A DNA stretch of 64,000 bases from Streptomyces leeuwenhoekii (GCF_001013905.1 NZ_LN831790.1:2108001-2172000); one strand, 5' to 3'; shown: positions 1-9,017, numbered from the stretch's first letter. Numbers and translations are program-made. Notes: generated by a model from the letters alone, not told the origin.

Positions 1-441
1 GAAGCTCATGCCGCCGACGAACAGGTAGTAGATGAACCGGTTGCCCGGGAACTCGAAGCGGGCCAGCACGTAGGCGGCCATCGAGCCGAGCACCAGCGTG
101 CCGAGGAGCGAACCCCCGACGACCAGGACCGTGTTGAGGAAGTAGTCGCTCATGTTGGCCTGGGTCCAGGCCCGCGACCAGTTGTCGAAGTGCAACGTGT
201 CCGGCAGCGACCAGGGCGAGGAGAAGATGGACCGGTCGTCCTTGAAGGACGTCATCACCGCCCACACCAGCGGCAGGGCGACCATGATCGCCCAGATGAC
301 CAGGATGCCGTGCGAGAAGACGTTGAGGACGGTGCCCTCTTTCTTCTCCCGCGCGGGCGGGCCGGCCGGGGCTGCGGAAGGGCCGGTGGCGGCCCCGGGC
401 TCGCCGGCCGGTACGGGGGCGGGGGTCTGGGTCGTCTTCAT
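1..441 (-). CDS. ngcG: Carbohydrate ABC transporter permease (MalG type), NgcG-like, partial at the window edge
   Basis: This is one of two inner-membrane permeases of a sugar importer. The first 147 residues are visible and the gene runs off the left edge, so the EAA loop that contacts the ATPase is missing here. The start is ATG at 441, followed by a Pro/Ala-rich cytoplasmic lead of about 35 residues, a first membrane helix (LNVFSHGILVIWAIMVALPL), a periplasmic loop with a TSFKDD motif typical of MalG proteins, and the start of helices 2 and 3. It lies 4 nt downstream of the MalF-type permease and in the same operon as the binding protein, so the three genes form one transporter. The name NgcG rests on the binding protein and on remembered synteny, not on this fragment alone. 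Confidence 0.72.
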   Translation of the reverse strand, partial: MKTTQTPAPVPAGEPGAATGPSAAPAGPPAREKKEGTVLNVFSHGILVIWAIMVALPLVWAVMTSFKDDRSIFSSPWSLPDTLHFDNWSRAWTQANMSDYFLNTVLVVGGSLLGTLVLGSMAAYVLARFEFPGNRFIYYLFVGGMSF

Positions 442-445
442 CTGA

Positions 446-1372
446 TCAGTACTCCAGCCGCTCGCGCCGGCCCAGTCGCAGCACCACGGCGGAGAAGGCC
501 AGGGTGACGACGAGCAGGGCGACGCCGATGGTCGTGGCGTAGGCGGCCTGACCGTCCCGGAACGCCTTCTGGTACACGTACAGGACCATGACGGTGGTCG
601 AGTAGTCGGGGCCGCCGGGGCCGGTCGTCATGATCTGCACGACCGCGAACGACTCGGCGCCCAGGGCGAGGATGCCCATGTAGACCCAGCCGGACTGCAC
701 GGTGTCCCACAGCAGCGGCAGGGTGACCCGGAAGAACGTGGTGACGCGGTCGGCCCCGTCCAGCAGCGCCGCCTCGTACAGCTCGGCCGGGATGGAGGCC
801 ATGCCCGCCGAGAACAGGACGACGAAGAAGCCGGTCGTGGACCAGACCAGGACCGCCATCACGCACCACAGCGCGAGGTCGGGGTCGCCGAGCCACAGCG
901 GCTGGAGTTCCCCGAGCCCGATCCCGCGCAGCAGGGAGTTGATCGCTCCGCTGTCCGGGTTGTACGCGAACGCGAACAGCAGGGCGACGATCGCGATCGA
1001 CAGCACCTGCGGGAAGAAATAGACGATCTTGTAGACGGAGGAGCCGCGCACGCCGGTGATCGCCGGCCCGCCCCGCCTGCGCCGCCCGCCCACGTTGATC
1101 ATGAAGGAGAAGAACAGGGCGAGGCCGATCGTCACCACCGGCAGCAGCAACGCGAACAGCAGGCTGTGCTGCAACGACTTCCAGAAGATGTCGTCGTCCA
1201 GCATCCGCTCGTAGTTGGCGAGGCCCACCATCTCGAACTCGGGGCTCAGTCCCGTCCAGTCCGTGAACGAGTAGTAGATGGACTGGATGAACGGCCAGAT
1301 GACGAAGAGCGCGTACAGCCCCAGGGGAACCGCCAGGAACCCCACGATGAACCGGTACTTGCCGTGCTGCAT
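446..1372 (-). CDS. ngcF: Carbohydrate ABC transporter permease (MalF type), NgcF-like
   Basis: This 308-residue permease pairs with the downstream MalG-type permease to form the channel of a GlcNAc/chitobiose-type importer. About six hydrophobic segments are visible. The cytoplasmic EAA loop that docks the ATPase subunit is present (EAALLDGADRVTTFFRVTLP). The start is set at ATG 1372 (MQHGKYRF), because the further open frame upstream to 1429 encodes a charged, unlikely extension. The gene sits 85 nt downstream of the binding-protein gene. No ATP-binding subunit is encoded here. Such Streptomyces transporters usually share the multitask ATPase MsiK encoded elsewhere, which is family knowledge and not seen in this sequence. 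Confidence 0.78.
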   Translation of the reverse strand: MQHGKYRFIVGFLAVPLGLYALFVIWPFIQSIYYSFTDWTGLSPEFEMVGLANYERMLDDDIFWKSLQHSLLFALLLPVVTIGLALFFSFMINVGGRRRRGGPAITGVRGSSVYKIVYFFPQVLSIAIVALLFAFAYNPDSGAINSLLRGIGLGELQPLWLGDPDLALWCVMAVLVWSTTGFFVVLFSAGMASIPAELYEAALLDGADRVTTFFRVTLPLLWDTVQSGWVYMGILALGAESFAVVQIMTTGPGGPDYSTTVMVLYVYQKAFRDGQAAYATTIGVALLVVTLAFSAVVLRLGRRERLEY

Positions 1373-1457
1373 TGCTACCGACCCCGTTTCGCGCGCGGGC
1401 ACCGCCGCCGGGGCCCGCCCGGCACGCACGCGCCGGACAGGCCCCGCTGACGGATCC

Positions 1458-2921
1458 TCACTGGTGCTTGTAGTGCTTGATCGAGTCGTCCTTGGCCGCC
1501 TCGTCGGCGAAGTTCTGGATCTTCTTGATGGCCTCGGCGGGGGTGAGGCGGCCGGCCATCATCTCGCCGAGCCCGGCGACGCCGATCTTCTCCTTCTGCA
1601 GCTGCACGTACCAGTCCTGCAGCCGCGGGTTCACCACGTTCTGGCCGGCCTTCTCCAGCGCCGCGACACCGGCCTTCAGGCCCGGGGTGAGGGCGATGCC
1701 GTCGGTGCCGCCGTTGTAGGCGGTCAGCGACTTGACCTTGCTGGTGAAGTTCCTGGAGGACGCCTCGCTGAGCATGATGCGCAGTTGCTCCATGCCGCCC
1801 GCGCCGTTGTTCGCCTTGGCCGGGACGACGAACGGCTCGCCGCCGGAGGCCCAGATGGTGCCGAAGGGCAGCTTGTCGGAGGAGTCGAGACCGGAGGGCG
1901 CGGAGACGGTCACCTCGAAGTCGTCCGGGATGACGTTGGCCGACTCGTTCTCCACCCAGGAGCCGTTGGGGAGGAACAGCGCCTTGCCCTGGGCCCAGGC
2001 GGTCTGCGACTGGATGTGGTCCAGGCCGGGGGTGCCCCTGAGGATGTAGCCCTTGCGGTAGAGCTCGTAGTAGGCGTCGAAACACGCCTTGACCGCCGGG
2101 TGCTTCCAGGCGTTCGGCTCCAGGTTGTCGATGGCGTCGAGCACCTCGGCGCCGCCGACCTTGGCGATCATCGGGTAGAGCGAGAAGGGGATGTAGTACG
2201 GGTACTTGCCGGGGTAGGTCCAGCCGGCGATGCCCTTCTTCTTCGCCTTCGCGCACACCGCGAGCATCTGGTCCCAGGTCTCGGGGTACTCCTCGTCGAG
2301 CGCGGTGAGGGCCTTGCGGGAGTACCAGACGCCGTACACGGTGTAGGCGTAGTACAGGATCCAGACCTTCTCCCCGTCGAACTGGCCCATCTCCACGATG
2401 CCGGGGCGCAGGGTGTCGCGGACCTTCTTGGCCGGGTCGTCGTAGGACGGGGCGTCCAGCAGCGGGGTGAGGTCGGCGAGCTGGTTCTTGCCGACCAGCG
2501 TGCCCATGTCCATCTGCTCGGCACCGGAGTTGTCGATGAGGTCCGGCGGGGTGCCCTGGTTGAAGCGCGGCTGAAGCGTGGACTGGATCTTCTGGGTGGC
2601 GGAGAACTTCACCTTCGCCCCGGGGAAGTTCTTCTCGTAGATCTTCACGGCGTCCTCGGCGTACTCCTTGCCGAAACCGCCGTCGAACAGCACGAATTCC
2701 ATCGGGGCGCTCTCGTTGACGCCCAGCGGGTTCTTCGCGGTCTTCTCGCCCGCCTTGGCCTTCTCCCCGTCGTCGCCGCCCCCGCCGCTCGCGCAGGCGG
2801 ACAGAAAGCTCATCGCCGGTACGGAGATCAGCCCGAGCGCCGCGGAACGCTTGATCAGATCGCGGCGGCCGACAGCCGCGGTGCCGTCGGTGCCGTGGTT
2901 CTCGGCGGAAGTGGATCCCAT
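1458..2921 (-). CDS. ngcE: N-acetylglucosamine/diacetylchitobiose-type ABC transporter substrate-binding lipoprotein, NgcE-like
   Basis: This 487-residue extracellular solute-binding lipoprotein would capture GlcNAc or chitobiose and hand it to the two permeases. The N-terminus carries a twin-arginine-like stretch (GRRDLIKRSAALGL) followed by a lipobox ending LSAC, so it looks like a Tat-exported lipoprotein. The mature part has the mixed alpha/beta composition of family 1 sugar-binding proteins. The overall sequence matches my recollection of the NgcE family. ATG 2921 is preferred over TTG 2927 because the GAGG ribosome site is better spaced to it. It is the first gene of an operon ahead of the two permeases. 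A DasR-like site lies about 150 bp upstream. Specificity is inferred from family resemblance, not shown directly. Confidence 0.78.
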   Translation of the reverse strand: MGSTSAENHGTDGTAAVGRRDLIKRSAALGLISVPAMSFLSACASGGGGDDGEKAKAGEKTAKNPLGVNESAPMEFVLFDGGFGKEYAEDAVKIYEKNFPGAKVKFSATQKIQSTLQPRFNQGTPPDLIDNSGAEQMDMGTLVGKNQLADLTPLLDAPSYDDPAKKVRDTLRPGIVEMGQFDGEKVWILYYAYTVYGVWYSRKALTALDEEYPETWDQMLAVCAKAKKKGIAGWTYPGKYPYYIPFSLYPMIAKVGGAEVLDAIDNLEPNAWKHPAVKACFDAYYELYRKGYILRGTPGLDHIQSQTAWAQGKALFLPNGSWVENESANVIPDDFEVTVSAPSGLDSSDKLPFGTIWASGGEPFVVPAKANNGAGGMEQLRIMLSEASSRNFTSKVKSLTAYNGGTDGIALTPGLKAGVAALEKAGQNVVNPRLQDWYVQLQKEKIGVAGLGEMMAGRLTPAEAIKKIQNFADEAAKDDSIKHYKHQ

Positions 2922-3072
2922 GCTCAAGTCCTCGCCCTCTCCAGGACTCAGGCGGTGAACCGGATCCTCGCCGGCACCGCGATCGGGTCACGCTGGGTCG
3001 TGCAGGAAGTGCGGGTCGTGCGGTGGTGCGGGTGGCGCTGTTCGGGTGCTCAGACGGATCCCCGGATGGCCG

Positions 3073-3088
3073 ACAGGTATAGTCCACT
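3073..3088. promoter_or_regulatory. DasR-responsive element (dre) upstream of ngcE
   Basis: ACAGGTATAGTCCACT matches the known Streptomyces dre consensus ACTGGTCTAGACCACT at 13 of 16 positions. DasR is the GntR-family GlcNAc-6-P/GlcN-6-P sensor that represses chitin and GlcNAc uptake genes. The location upstream of a GlcNAc-type transporter fits that role. Confidence 0.72.
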
Positions 3089-3278
3089 TTCGGGCGACTG
3101 AGCAAGATCGAATGCAAGGTTGGCCATGGGTCTTTTCCGAGTTGAGACCTCGCGGAAATACGGGCGGCCCACGCGTTCACGCCAGGAGATATTCCCGGCC
3201 GCGCACCCGGACACCGCACTCAACACCCTTGACACCCTACGTAACTTGACCCCCTACTGGTCCGTGCGCCTCGAATTT

Positions 3279-3290
3279 GACAACGTTGTC
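3279..3290. promoter_or_regulatory. LacI-family type operator upstream of the GH92 gene
   Basis: GACAACGTTGTC is a perfect 12-bp palindrome with the CG centre typical of LacI-family operators. It lies 36 bp upstream of the GH92 start codon, where a repressor would block transcription. No LacI gene adjoins it. The LacI regulator at 21939 is associated with a different palindrome, so the cognate repressor is probably elsewhere. Confidence 0.6.
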
Positions 3291-3325
3291 CCATTCCCGA
3301 GCGGGCGCAGGGAGGGTGCTGGCGT

Positions 3326-6300
3326 ATGCGGCACGGAACTCGGCACGGACGGGGCTCGGCGCTCGTCCTGACGGCCGCCTTCGCGTTGGCGGTGAGCGCG
3401 CAGGGAGCGGTGGCCGCCCCGCCCGGCGCTCCCGCGGCGGCCGACCGGGAGTTCGCCTCGTCGTTCGAGGCGGGCGACGCGGCCCCGGACTGGCTGAACA
3501 CCGTCGACACCGCCCAGGACGGCGGCAAGCGGGCCTCCGGCGTGGACGGCGGGTACGGCAGCGGCATTCCGGGGAACGTCACCGACCGGGTCACCGAGGT
3601 GCGGGCCAGCGGCGAGAACACCGGCGGCGGTGAGGTCAAGGAGAACCTGGCCGACGGCGAACCGGGCACCAAGTGGCTCACCTTCGCCTCCACCGGCTGG
3701 GCCGAGTTCGACCTGGACCAGCCGGTCCAGGTGACCCGCTATGCGCTGACCTCGGCCAACGACCACGCCGAACGCGACCCCTCCGCGTGGACCCTGAAGG
3801 GCTCGGCGGACGGCTCCACCTGGCAGACCCTCGACTCCCGCTCGGGGGAGTCCTTCACCCGGCGCTTCGAGACCAGGACCTACGACCTCGCCGCGCCTGC
3901 CCCATTCCGGCACTTCCGGCTGGAGGTCACGCGGAACAACGGCGGCGACATCCTCCAGCTCGCCGATGTGCAGTTGTCGACCGGCGGCGGCGACGGCCCG
4001 GTCCCGCCGGACATGCTGACCCTGGTCGACCGGGGGCCGAGCGGCTCGCCGACGGCCAAGGCGGGCGCCGGTTTCACCGGCAAGCGGGCGCTGCGGTACG
4101 CCGGGCGGCACACGGCCGACGGGCGGGCGTACTCGTACAACAAGGTCTTCGACGTCGATGTGAAGGTCGGCCGGAACACGCAGCTCTCCTACCGGGTCTT
4201 CCCGTCGATGGCCGACGGCGACCTGGACTACGACGCGACGAACGTCTCCGTCGACCTGGCCTTCACCGACGGCACCTATCTGAGCGAGCTGCACGCCACC
4301 GACCAGCACGGCTTCCCGCTGACGCCACGCGGGCAGGGCGCGGCGAAGATCCTGTACGTCAACCAGTGGAACAACGTGGTCTCCCGGATCGGGTCGGTCG
4401 CGGCGGGCAGGACGGTCGACCGGATCCTGGTGGCCTACGACTCCCCCAAGGGCCCGGCGAAGTTCCGGGGCTGGCTCGACGACGTGGCGATCCGGTCCGT
4501 CGCGCCCGCACGGCCCGAGGCGCACCTGTCGGACTACGCGCTCACCACCCGCGGCACCCACTCCAGCGGCGCCTTCTCTCGGGGCAACAACATTCCCGCC
4601 ACCGCCGTGCCGCATGGCTTCAACTTCTGGACGCCGGTGACCAACGCGTCCTCGCTGAGCTGGCTGTACGACTACGCGCGCGGCAACAACGCGGACAACC
4701 TGCCGACGATCCAGGCGTTCAGCGCCAGTCACGAGCCGAGCCCCTGGATGGGCGACCGGCAGACCTTCCAGGTGATGCCGTCGGCCGCGTCCGGCACCCC
4801 GGACACCGGCCGGGAGGCCCGGGAGCTGGCGTTCCGGCACGAGAACGAGACAGCGCGGCCGTACTACTACGGAGTCCGGTTCGACAACGGCCTGAAGGCG
4901 GAGATGGCGCCGACGGACCACGCGGCGATGCTCCGCTTCACCTATCCCGGCGATGACGCGAGCGTCCTCTTCGACAACGTCACCGACCAGGCGGGCCTGA
5001 CCCTGGACGAGGAGAGCGGCACGGTCACCGGCTACTCGGACGTCAAGTCCGGGCTGTCCACGGGGGCGACGAGGCTGTTCGTGTACGGCGAGTTCGACAA
5101 GCCGGTGACGGGGAGCGGCGCCGCCGGCGTCAAGGGCTTCCTGCGGTTCGACGCGGGCGACGACCGCCGGGTCACGCTGCGGCTCGCCACCTCGCTGATC
5201 AGCGTCGCCCAGGCGCGGGACAACCTGCGCCAGGAGATCCCCGAGGGGCGGTCGTTCGAGGCGGTGAAGCGCGGCGCCCAGCGGCAGTGGGACCGGATCC
5301 TCGGCAGGGTCGAGGTGGAGGGCGCCACGCCGGACCAGCTCACCACGCTCTACTCCGGCCTCTACCGGCTGTACCTGTACCCGAACTCGGGCTTCGAGAA
5401 GGTCGACGGCAGGTACCGGTACGCCTCGCCGTTCTCGAAGATGTCCGGGCCCGACACCCCGACGCACACCGGCGCGAGGATCGTGGACGGCAAGGTGTAC
5501 GTCAACAACGGCTTCTGGGACACCTACCGGACGACCTGGCCGGCGTACTCCCTGCTGACCCCCTCGAAGGCCGGTGAACTGGTCGACGGGTTCGTGCAGC
5601 ACTACAAGGACGGCGGCGGCTGGACCTCGCGCTGGTCCTCCCCCGGCTACGCGGACCTGATGACCGGCACCTCCTCCGACGTGGCCTTCGCGGACGCCTA
5701 CGTCAAGGGCGTGGACTTCGACGCGAAGGCGGCGTACGAGGCGGCCGTGAAGAACGCCACCGTGGTGCCCCCGTCCCCGGGCGTGGGCCGCAAGGGCATG
5801 GCGACCTCCCCGTTCCTCGGCTACACGAGCACCGAGACCCACGAGGGCCTGTCATGGGCGCTGGAGGGCTACCTCAACGACTACGGCATCGCCCGGATGG
5901 GCCGGAAGCTGTACGAGGAGACGGGCGAGGAGCGCTACCGGGAGGAGTCGGCCTACTTCCTGAACCGCGCCCGGGACTACGTCAACCTCTTCGACGCGAA
6001 GGCCGGGTTCTTCCAGGGCAAGGACGCGGCGGGCGAGTGGCGCGTGGAGTCCGACGCTTATGACCCGCGGGTGTGGGGCCACGACTACACGGAGACCAAC
6101 GGCTGGGGATACGCCTTCACCGCCCCGCAGGACAGCCGGGGCCTCGCCAACCTCTACGGCGGGCGCGAGGGCCTGGCCGACAAGCTCGACGCGTATCTCG
6201 CCACGCCGGAGACGGCCTCCCCGGAGTTCGTGGGCTCCTACGGCGGTGTCATCCACGAGATGACCGAGGCACGCGACGTGCGGATGGGCATGTACGGGCA

Positions 6301-7129
6301 CTCCAACCAGGTCGCCCACCACGCCCTGTACATGTACGACGCGGCCGGGCAGCCGTGGAAGACCCAGAGACACGTGCGCGAGGTGCTCTCCCGGCTGTAC
6401 ACCGGCAGTGAGATCGGGCAGGGCTACCACGGCGACGAGGACAACGGCGAGCAGTCGGCCTGGTACCTCTTCTCCGCGCTGGGCTTCTACCCGCTGGTCA
6501 TGGGCAGCGGCGAGTACGCGATCGGGTCCCCGCTGTTCACCAAGGCGACCGTCCATCTGGAGAACGGCCGGAAGCTGGTGGTGAAGGCCCCGGACAACAG
6601 CGCGCGGAACGTGTACGTGCAGGGCCTGAAGGTCGACGGCCGCGCGTGGCACTCGACCTCGCTCCCCCACGCGCTGATCGCGAAGGGCGGCGTCCTGGAG
6701 TTCGACATGGGCCCGCGGCCCTCGGCATGGGGCACCGGCGAGGACGCGGCACCCGTGTCGATCACCCAGGACGACGAGGTGCCGGTGCCGCGCGCGGACG
6801 TACTGACCGGCGACGGCGCGCTGTTCGACGACACCTCGGCGACGGAGGCGGCCGTGACCAGCGTCGGCCTGCCGGTGGCCGAGGGCGTCGAGGCGGTGCA
6901 GTACACCCTGACGTCACCGGCCGACCGCACCCGGGCGCCGGACGGGTGGCGGCTCCAGGGCTCGGCCGACGGGACGACGTGGCGGACCCTGGACGAGCGC
7001 TCGGGCGAGTCCTTCGCCTGGGACCGGCAGACCCGCGCCTTCACGGTGGCCTCGCCGGGCAGGTACGCGCAGTACCGCCTGGTCCTCGACGGCGCGCACA
7101 CGCTGGCGGAGGTGGAGCTGCTGGCCTGA
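3326..7129 (+). CDS. Secreted GH92 family alpha-mannosidase with F5/8-type domains; Gln in place of the usual acid Glu
   Basis: This is a 1267-residue secreted enzyme. A signal peptide covers residues 1 to about 31. A discoidin (F5/8 type C-like) domain lies around 75-220, a beta-rich linker domain around 225-395, the GH92 catalytic module around 400-1130, and a second short discoidin-like segment at the C-terminus. GH92 landmarks are the GFWDTYRTTWPAYSL block, YDAAGQPWKTQ, and GDEDNGEQSAWY with the base aspartates at 1037 and 1039. At the general-acid position the common NEPxHH motif reads NQVAHH, placing Gln at 995. In GH92 enzymes acting on mannosyl-phosphate, as I recall, this Glu is replaced by Gln because phosphate needs no protonation. 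The start has a GGAGG site 8-9 nt upstream. It stands alone, divergent from ngcEFG. Confidence 0.88.
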   Translation: MRHGTRHGRGSALVLTAAFALAVSAQGAVAAPPGAPAAADREFASSFEAGDAAPDWLNTVDTAQDGGKRASGVDGGYGSGIPGNVTDRVTEVRASGENTGGGEVKENLADGEPGTKWLTFASTGWAEFDLDQPVQVTRYALTSANDHAERDPSAWTLKGSADGSTWQTLDSRSGESFTRRFETRTYDLAAPAPFRHFRLEVTRNNGGDILQLADVQLSTGGGDGPVPPDMLTLVDRGPSGSPTAKAGAGFTGKRALRYAGRHTADGRAYSYNKVFDVDVKVGRNTQLSYRVFPSMADGDLDYDATNVSVDLAFTDGTYLSELHATDQHGFPLTPRGQGAAKILYVNQWNNVVSRIGSVAAGRTVDRILVAYDSPKGPAKFRGWLDDVAIRSVAPARPEAHLSDYALTTRGTHSSGAFSRGNNIPATAVPHGFNFWTPVTNASSLSWLYDYARGNNADNLPTIQAFSASHEPSPWMGDRQTFQVMPSAASGTPDTGREARELAFRHENETARPYYYGVRFDNGLKAEMAPTDHAAMLRFTYPGDDASVLFDNVTDQAGLTLDEESGTVTGYSDVKSGLSTGATRLFVYGEFDKPVTGSGAAGVKGFLRFDAGDDRRVTLRLATSLISVAQARDNLRQEIPEGRSFEAVKRGAQRQWDRILGRVEVEGATPDQLTTLYSGLYRLYLYPNSGFEKVDGRYRYASPFSKMSGPDTPTHTGARIVDGKVYVNNGFWDTYRTTWPAYSLLTPSKAGELVDGFVQHYKDGGGWTSRWSSPGYADLMTGTSSDVAFADAYVKGVDFDAKAAYEAAVKNATVVPPSPGVGRKGMATSPFLGYTSTETHEGLSWALEGYLNDYGIARMGRKLYEETGEERYREESAYFLNRARDYVNLFDAKAGFFQGKDAAGEWRVESDAYDPRVWGHDYTETNGWGYAFTAPQDSRGLANLYGGREGLADKLDAYLATPETASPEFVGSYGGVIHEMTEARDVRMGMYGHSNQVAHHALYMYDAAGQPWKTQRHVREVLSRLYTGSEIGQGYHGDEDNGEQSAWYLFSALGFYPLVMGSGEYAIGSPLFTKATVHLENGRKLVVKAPDNSARNVYVQGLKVDGRAWHSTSLPHALIAKGGVLEFDMGPRPSAWGTGEDAAPVSITQDDEVPVPRADVLTGDGALFDDTSATEAAVTSVGLPVAEGVEAVQYTLTSPADRTRAPDGWRLQGSADGTTWRTLDERSGESFAWDRQTRAFTVASPGRYAQYRLVLDGAHTLAEVELLA

Positions 7130-7141
7130 GCGGGCGTCAGG

Positions 7142-7179
7142 GGGCGGCGGGCCGGGAATCTGACCGGAATCCGCCGCCC
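7142..7179 (+). terminator. Rho-independent-type hairpin after the GH92 gene
   Basis: The arms GGGCGGCGG and CCGCCGCCC are separated by about 20 nt, beginning 12 nt past the GH92 stop codon. There is no clear U-tract, which is common for Streptomyces terminators. Confidence 0.5.
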
Positions 7180-7544
7180 TCGTGCGTCGCCCTGTTCCCT
7201 CCCGGTGACGGATGCTCCACAATGAGCGGACCCGGGGTGCGGAAGCGGGGCGGCGCGCGGTGGCCCGCCCGGCCCGGCGCGCGACACCGGCGCGGTGATG
7301 AGCCCGGCCGGCCAACGCGGGCCCCGCCACGATGGGTTGAGCGGTTGCGGCCGACACGGAAGTCCCACAAAAGGTTGTACGGCTCACGTTGCACTTGCGT
7401 TCCGCTTCGGTACCGCTTTGTACACCCTCCGGAAATCTGTTTGATGCGTGCAGGACACGTGTAAGGATCACGGAGTACCCCTGGATCCCGCCGGGCCGAC
7501 CACGGTCCGGCCGGATCCGTTTCCTCATGACTCTGGAGACTTAC
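7180..7544. other. Intergenic region upstream of the VCBS-repeat gene
   Basis: No convincing gene was found here. The last 200 bp are relatively AT-rich and probably hold the promoter of the FG-GAP/VCBS-repeat gene. I could not assign a specific operator. Confidence 0.5.
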
Positions 7545-8468
7545 GTGGCCAAAAGCTCCGGCCTGAACACGCGTCGCACCCTGGCCCGCGTGTCGGCTGC
7601 GGCGCTCACCGCCGCTCTGGTGGCGACCGGGTCGAACGCGGTCGCCGCCGACACCCCGGCGCCCTCGCTCGCCTCCGCCGACGTGCCGGCGAAGGCGTCG
7701 GGCACCTCGAAGTTCGCCGCCACCGCCGAGGCGGCGTACGCGCCGATCAACGCGCTGTACGCCGTGGACAAGAACGGTGAGGTGTGGGCCTACCCGCCCA
7801 ACGGCGAGGGCGGCCTGGACACCCGTAGCTGGGCAGGCAGCGACTGGCAGGACGTCCGCCAGGCGACTCAGGCGGACCACGACTCCGACGGTCTCGCGGA
7901 CGGCGCCTGGGCTGCCGTCGGCAACCAGCTCCACTACCTGCCGTTCGACTCCGACTCGATCCTCGTCGGCAACGGCTGGAACATCTACAACCGCGTGACG
8001 TCGGCCGGCAACCTCGGCGGCGCGGGCGCCGACGACCTGCTCGCCCGGGACGGCTCCGGCGTGCTGTGGCTGTACCTCGGCTACGGCAACGGCAAGCTGA
8101 CCCAGCGCTACAAGGTCGGCAGCGGGTGGAACACCTACACCCACATCACCGGCAAGGGCGACCTGACGGGCGACGGCAAGGACGACATCGTCGCCAAGGA
8201 CGGCTCGGGCGTGCTGTGGCTCTACAAGGGCACCGGCAACTACAAGGCCCCGTTCCAGTCCCGCACCCGCGTCGGTGGCGGCTGGAACACCTACAACAAC
8301 GTGGTCTCCGTCGGTGACATCGACATCGACGGCGTGACCGACCTGGTCGCCCGCGACAAGAACGGCGCCCTGTACCTCTACAAGGGCACGGGCAGCGCTT
8401 CCACGCCGTTCAAGTCCCGGGTGAAGATCGGCAGCGGCGGCTGGAACACCTACCGCCTGATGTTCTGA
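7545..8468 (+). CDS. Secreted FG-GAP/VCBS-repeat protein
   Basis: This 307-residue secreted protein is of unknown function. After a signal peptide (RRTLARVSAAALTAALVATG...AVA, about 32 residues) there are at least four repeats of about 45-50 residues. Each contains a W-x-x-Y or GWNxY element, a GD-x-xGDGxDD calcium-binding-like loop (DLTGDGKDD, DIDIDGVTD), and an LWLYxGTGN strand. This is the integrin-type beta-propeller (FG-GAP/VCBS) pattern, usually a surface binding module. The start is GTG 7545 because GGAG lies 6 nt ahead. ATG 7527 in the same frame has no ribosome site. No catalytic module follows, so it may be a carbohydrate- or matrix-binding protein. Confidence 0.82.
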   Translation: MAKSSGLNTRRTLARVSAAALTAALVATGSNAVAADTPAPSLASADVPAKASGTSKFAATAEAAYAPINALYAVDKNGEVWAYPPNGEGGLDTRSWAGSDWQDVRQATQADHDSDGLADGAWAAVGNQLHYLPFDSDSILVGNGWNIYNRVTSAGNLGGAGADDLLARDGSGVLWLYLGYGNGKLTQRYKVGSGWNTYTHITGKGDLTGDGKDDIVAKDGSGVLWLYKGTGNYKAPFQSRTRVGGGWNTYNNVVSVGDIDIDGVTDLVARDKNGALYLYKGTGSASTPFKSRVKIGSGGWNTYRLMF

Positions 8469-8492
8469 TCCCCGCCTTCCGCGAGGCACCGC

Positions 8493-8522
8493 GACGGGCC
8501 GCTCCCTATGGGGCGGCCCGTC
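8493..8522. terminator. Bidirectional terminator hairpin
   Basis: A perfect 10-bp stem, GACGGGCCGC with GCGGCCCGTC, lies between two convergent genes and could stop transcription from both sides. Confidence 0.7.
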
Positions 8523-8532
8523 CCGCTTGTCG

Positions 8533-9015
8533 TCAGGTGTAGGCGAGCAGGCGGCCGGCGGCGATCACCCCGGACCACACGAGGATCGAGACGACGGCCG
8601 CCGCCCTCGCCCGCACCGGGCTCGAAACCCCGATGTCCCAGCCGTCCACGCGGCGCAGGACACCCCGGTGGAAGACGGCGGTGTTGACGCCCGCGAGGAT
8701 CAGCAGGCCGAGCTTCCACGGGGCGGCTCCGCTGTCGCCGACGGCGACGGCCCCGGCGACGAACAGCACCACACCGCTGGCGGCGGCCACCACGAAGCCG
8801 AAACGGGCCAGCGGCAGCAGATGCCGGGCGGCCGCCGTGACGGGCAGCAGCCGGCGGCCGGCCCCGAGCAGCCGCAGGTCGAAGGCGACGGCGGGGCCGA
8901 CGAGCAGCGCGATGCCGAGGATGTGCACGCTCTCCAGCGACGAGTACACCAGGGGGGTGGTGCGGACGGCCTCGCCCAGGCCGGACCTCTCGAGCCGGGA
9001 GAAGAAGTCGTCCAC
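8533..9015 (-). CDS. DUF6644-like integral membrane protein
   Basis: This 160-residue protein has about four transmembrane segments. The pattern (an early ESVHILGIALLVG helix with a conserved His, then DLRLLG, then GFVVAAASGVVLF and LLILAGVNTAVFH) fits the DUF6644 family as I remember it. Function is unknown. A membrane-bound redox or metal role is sometimes suggested by the conserved His residues. The start is GTG 9015, located 2 nt after the stop of the upstream DUF6152-like gene, so the two are co-transcribed and probably act together. Confidence 0.62.
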   Translation of the reverse strand: MDDFFSRLERSGLGEAVRTTPLVYSSLESVHILGIALLVGPAVAFDLRLLGAGRRLLPVTAAARHLLPLARFGFVVAAASGVVLFVAGAVAVGDSGAAPWKLGLLILAGVNTAVFHRGVLRRVDGWDIGVSSPVRARAAAVVSILVWSGVIAAGRLLAYT

Positions 9016-9017
9016 GG

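Larger units (their letters stand above)
2922..3325. other. Divergent intergenic region between ngcE and the GH92 gene
   Basis: This 404-bp stretch has no convincing gene. It holds the promoters of both flanking transcription units. A DasR-like palindrome at 3073-3088 lies on the ngcE side and a LacI-type palindrome at 3279-3290 lies just ahead of the mannosidase start. TTGACA-like hexamers near 3229 may belong to the rightward promoter. The region is lower in GC than the genes around it, as expected for promoters. Confidence 0.7.

Noticed and set aside
1278..3101. Long open frame on the opposite strand of the ngcE gene (about 600 codons)
   Set aside because: It is a GC-rich shadow: composition is Arg/Gly/Val-rich with no domain, and the minus-strand frame gives a clear lipoprotein.
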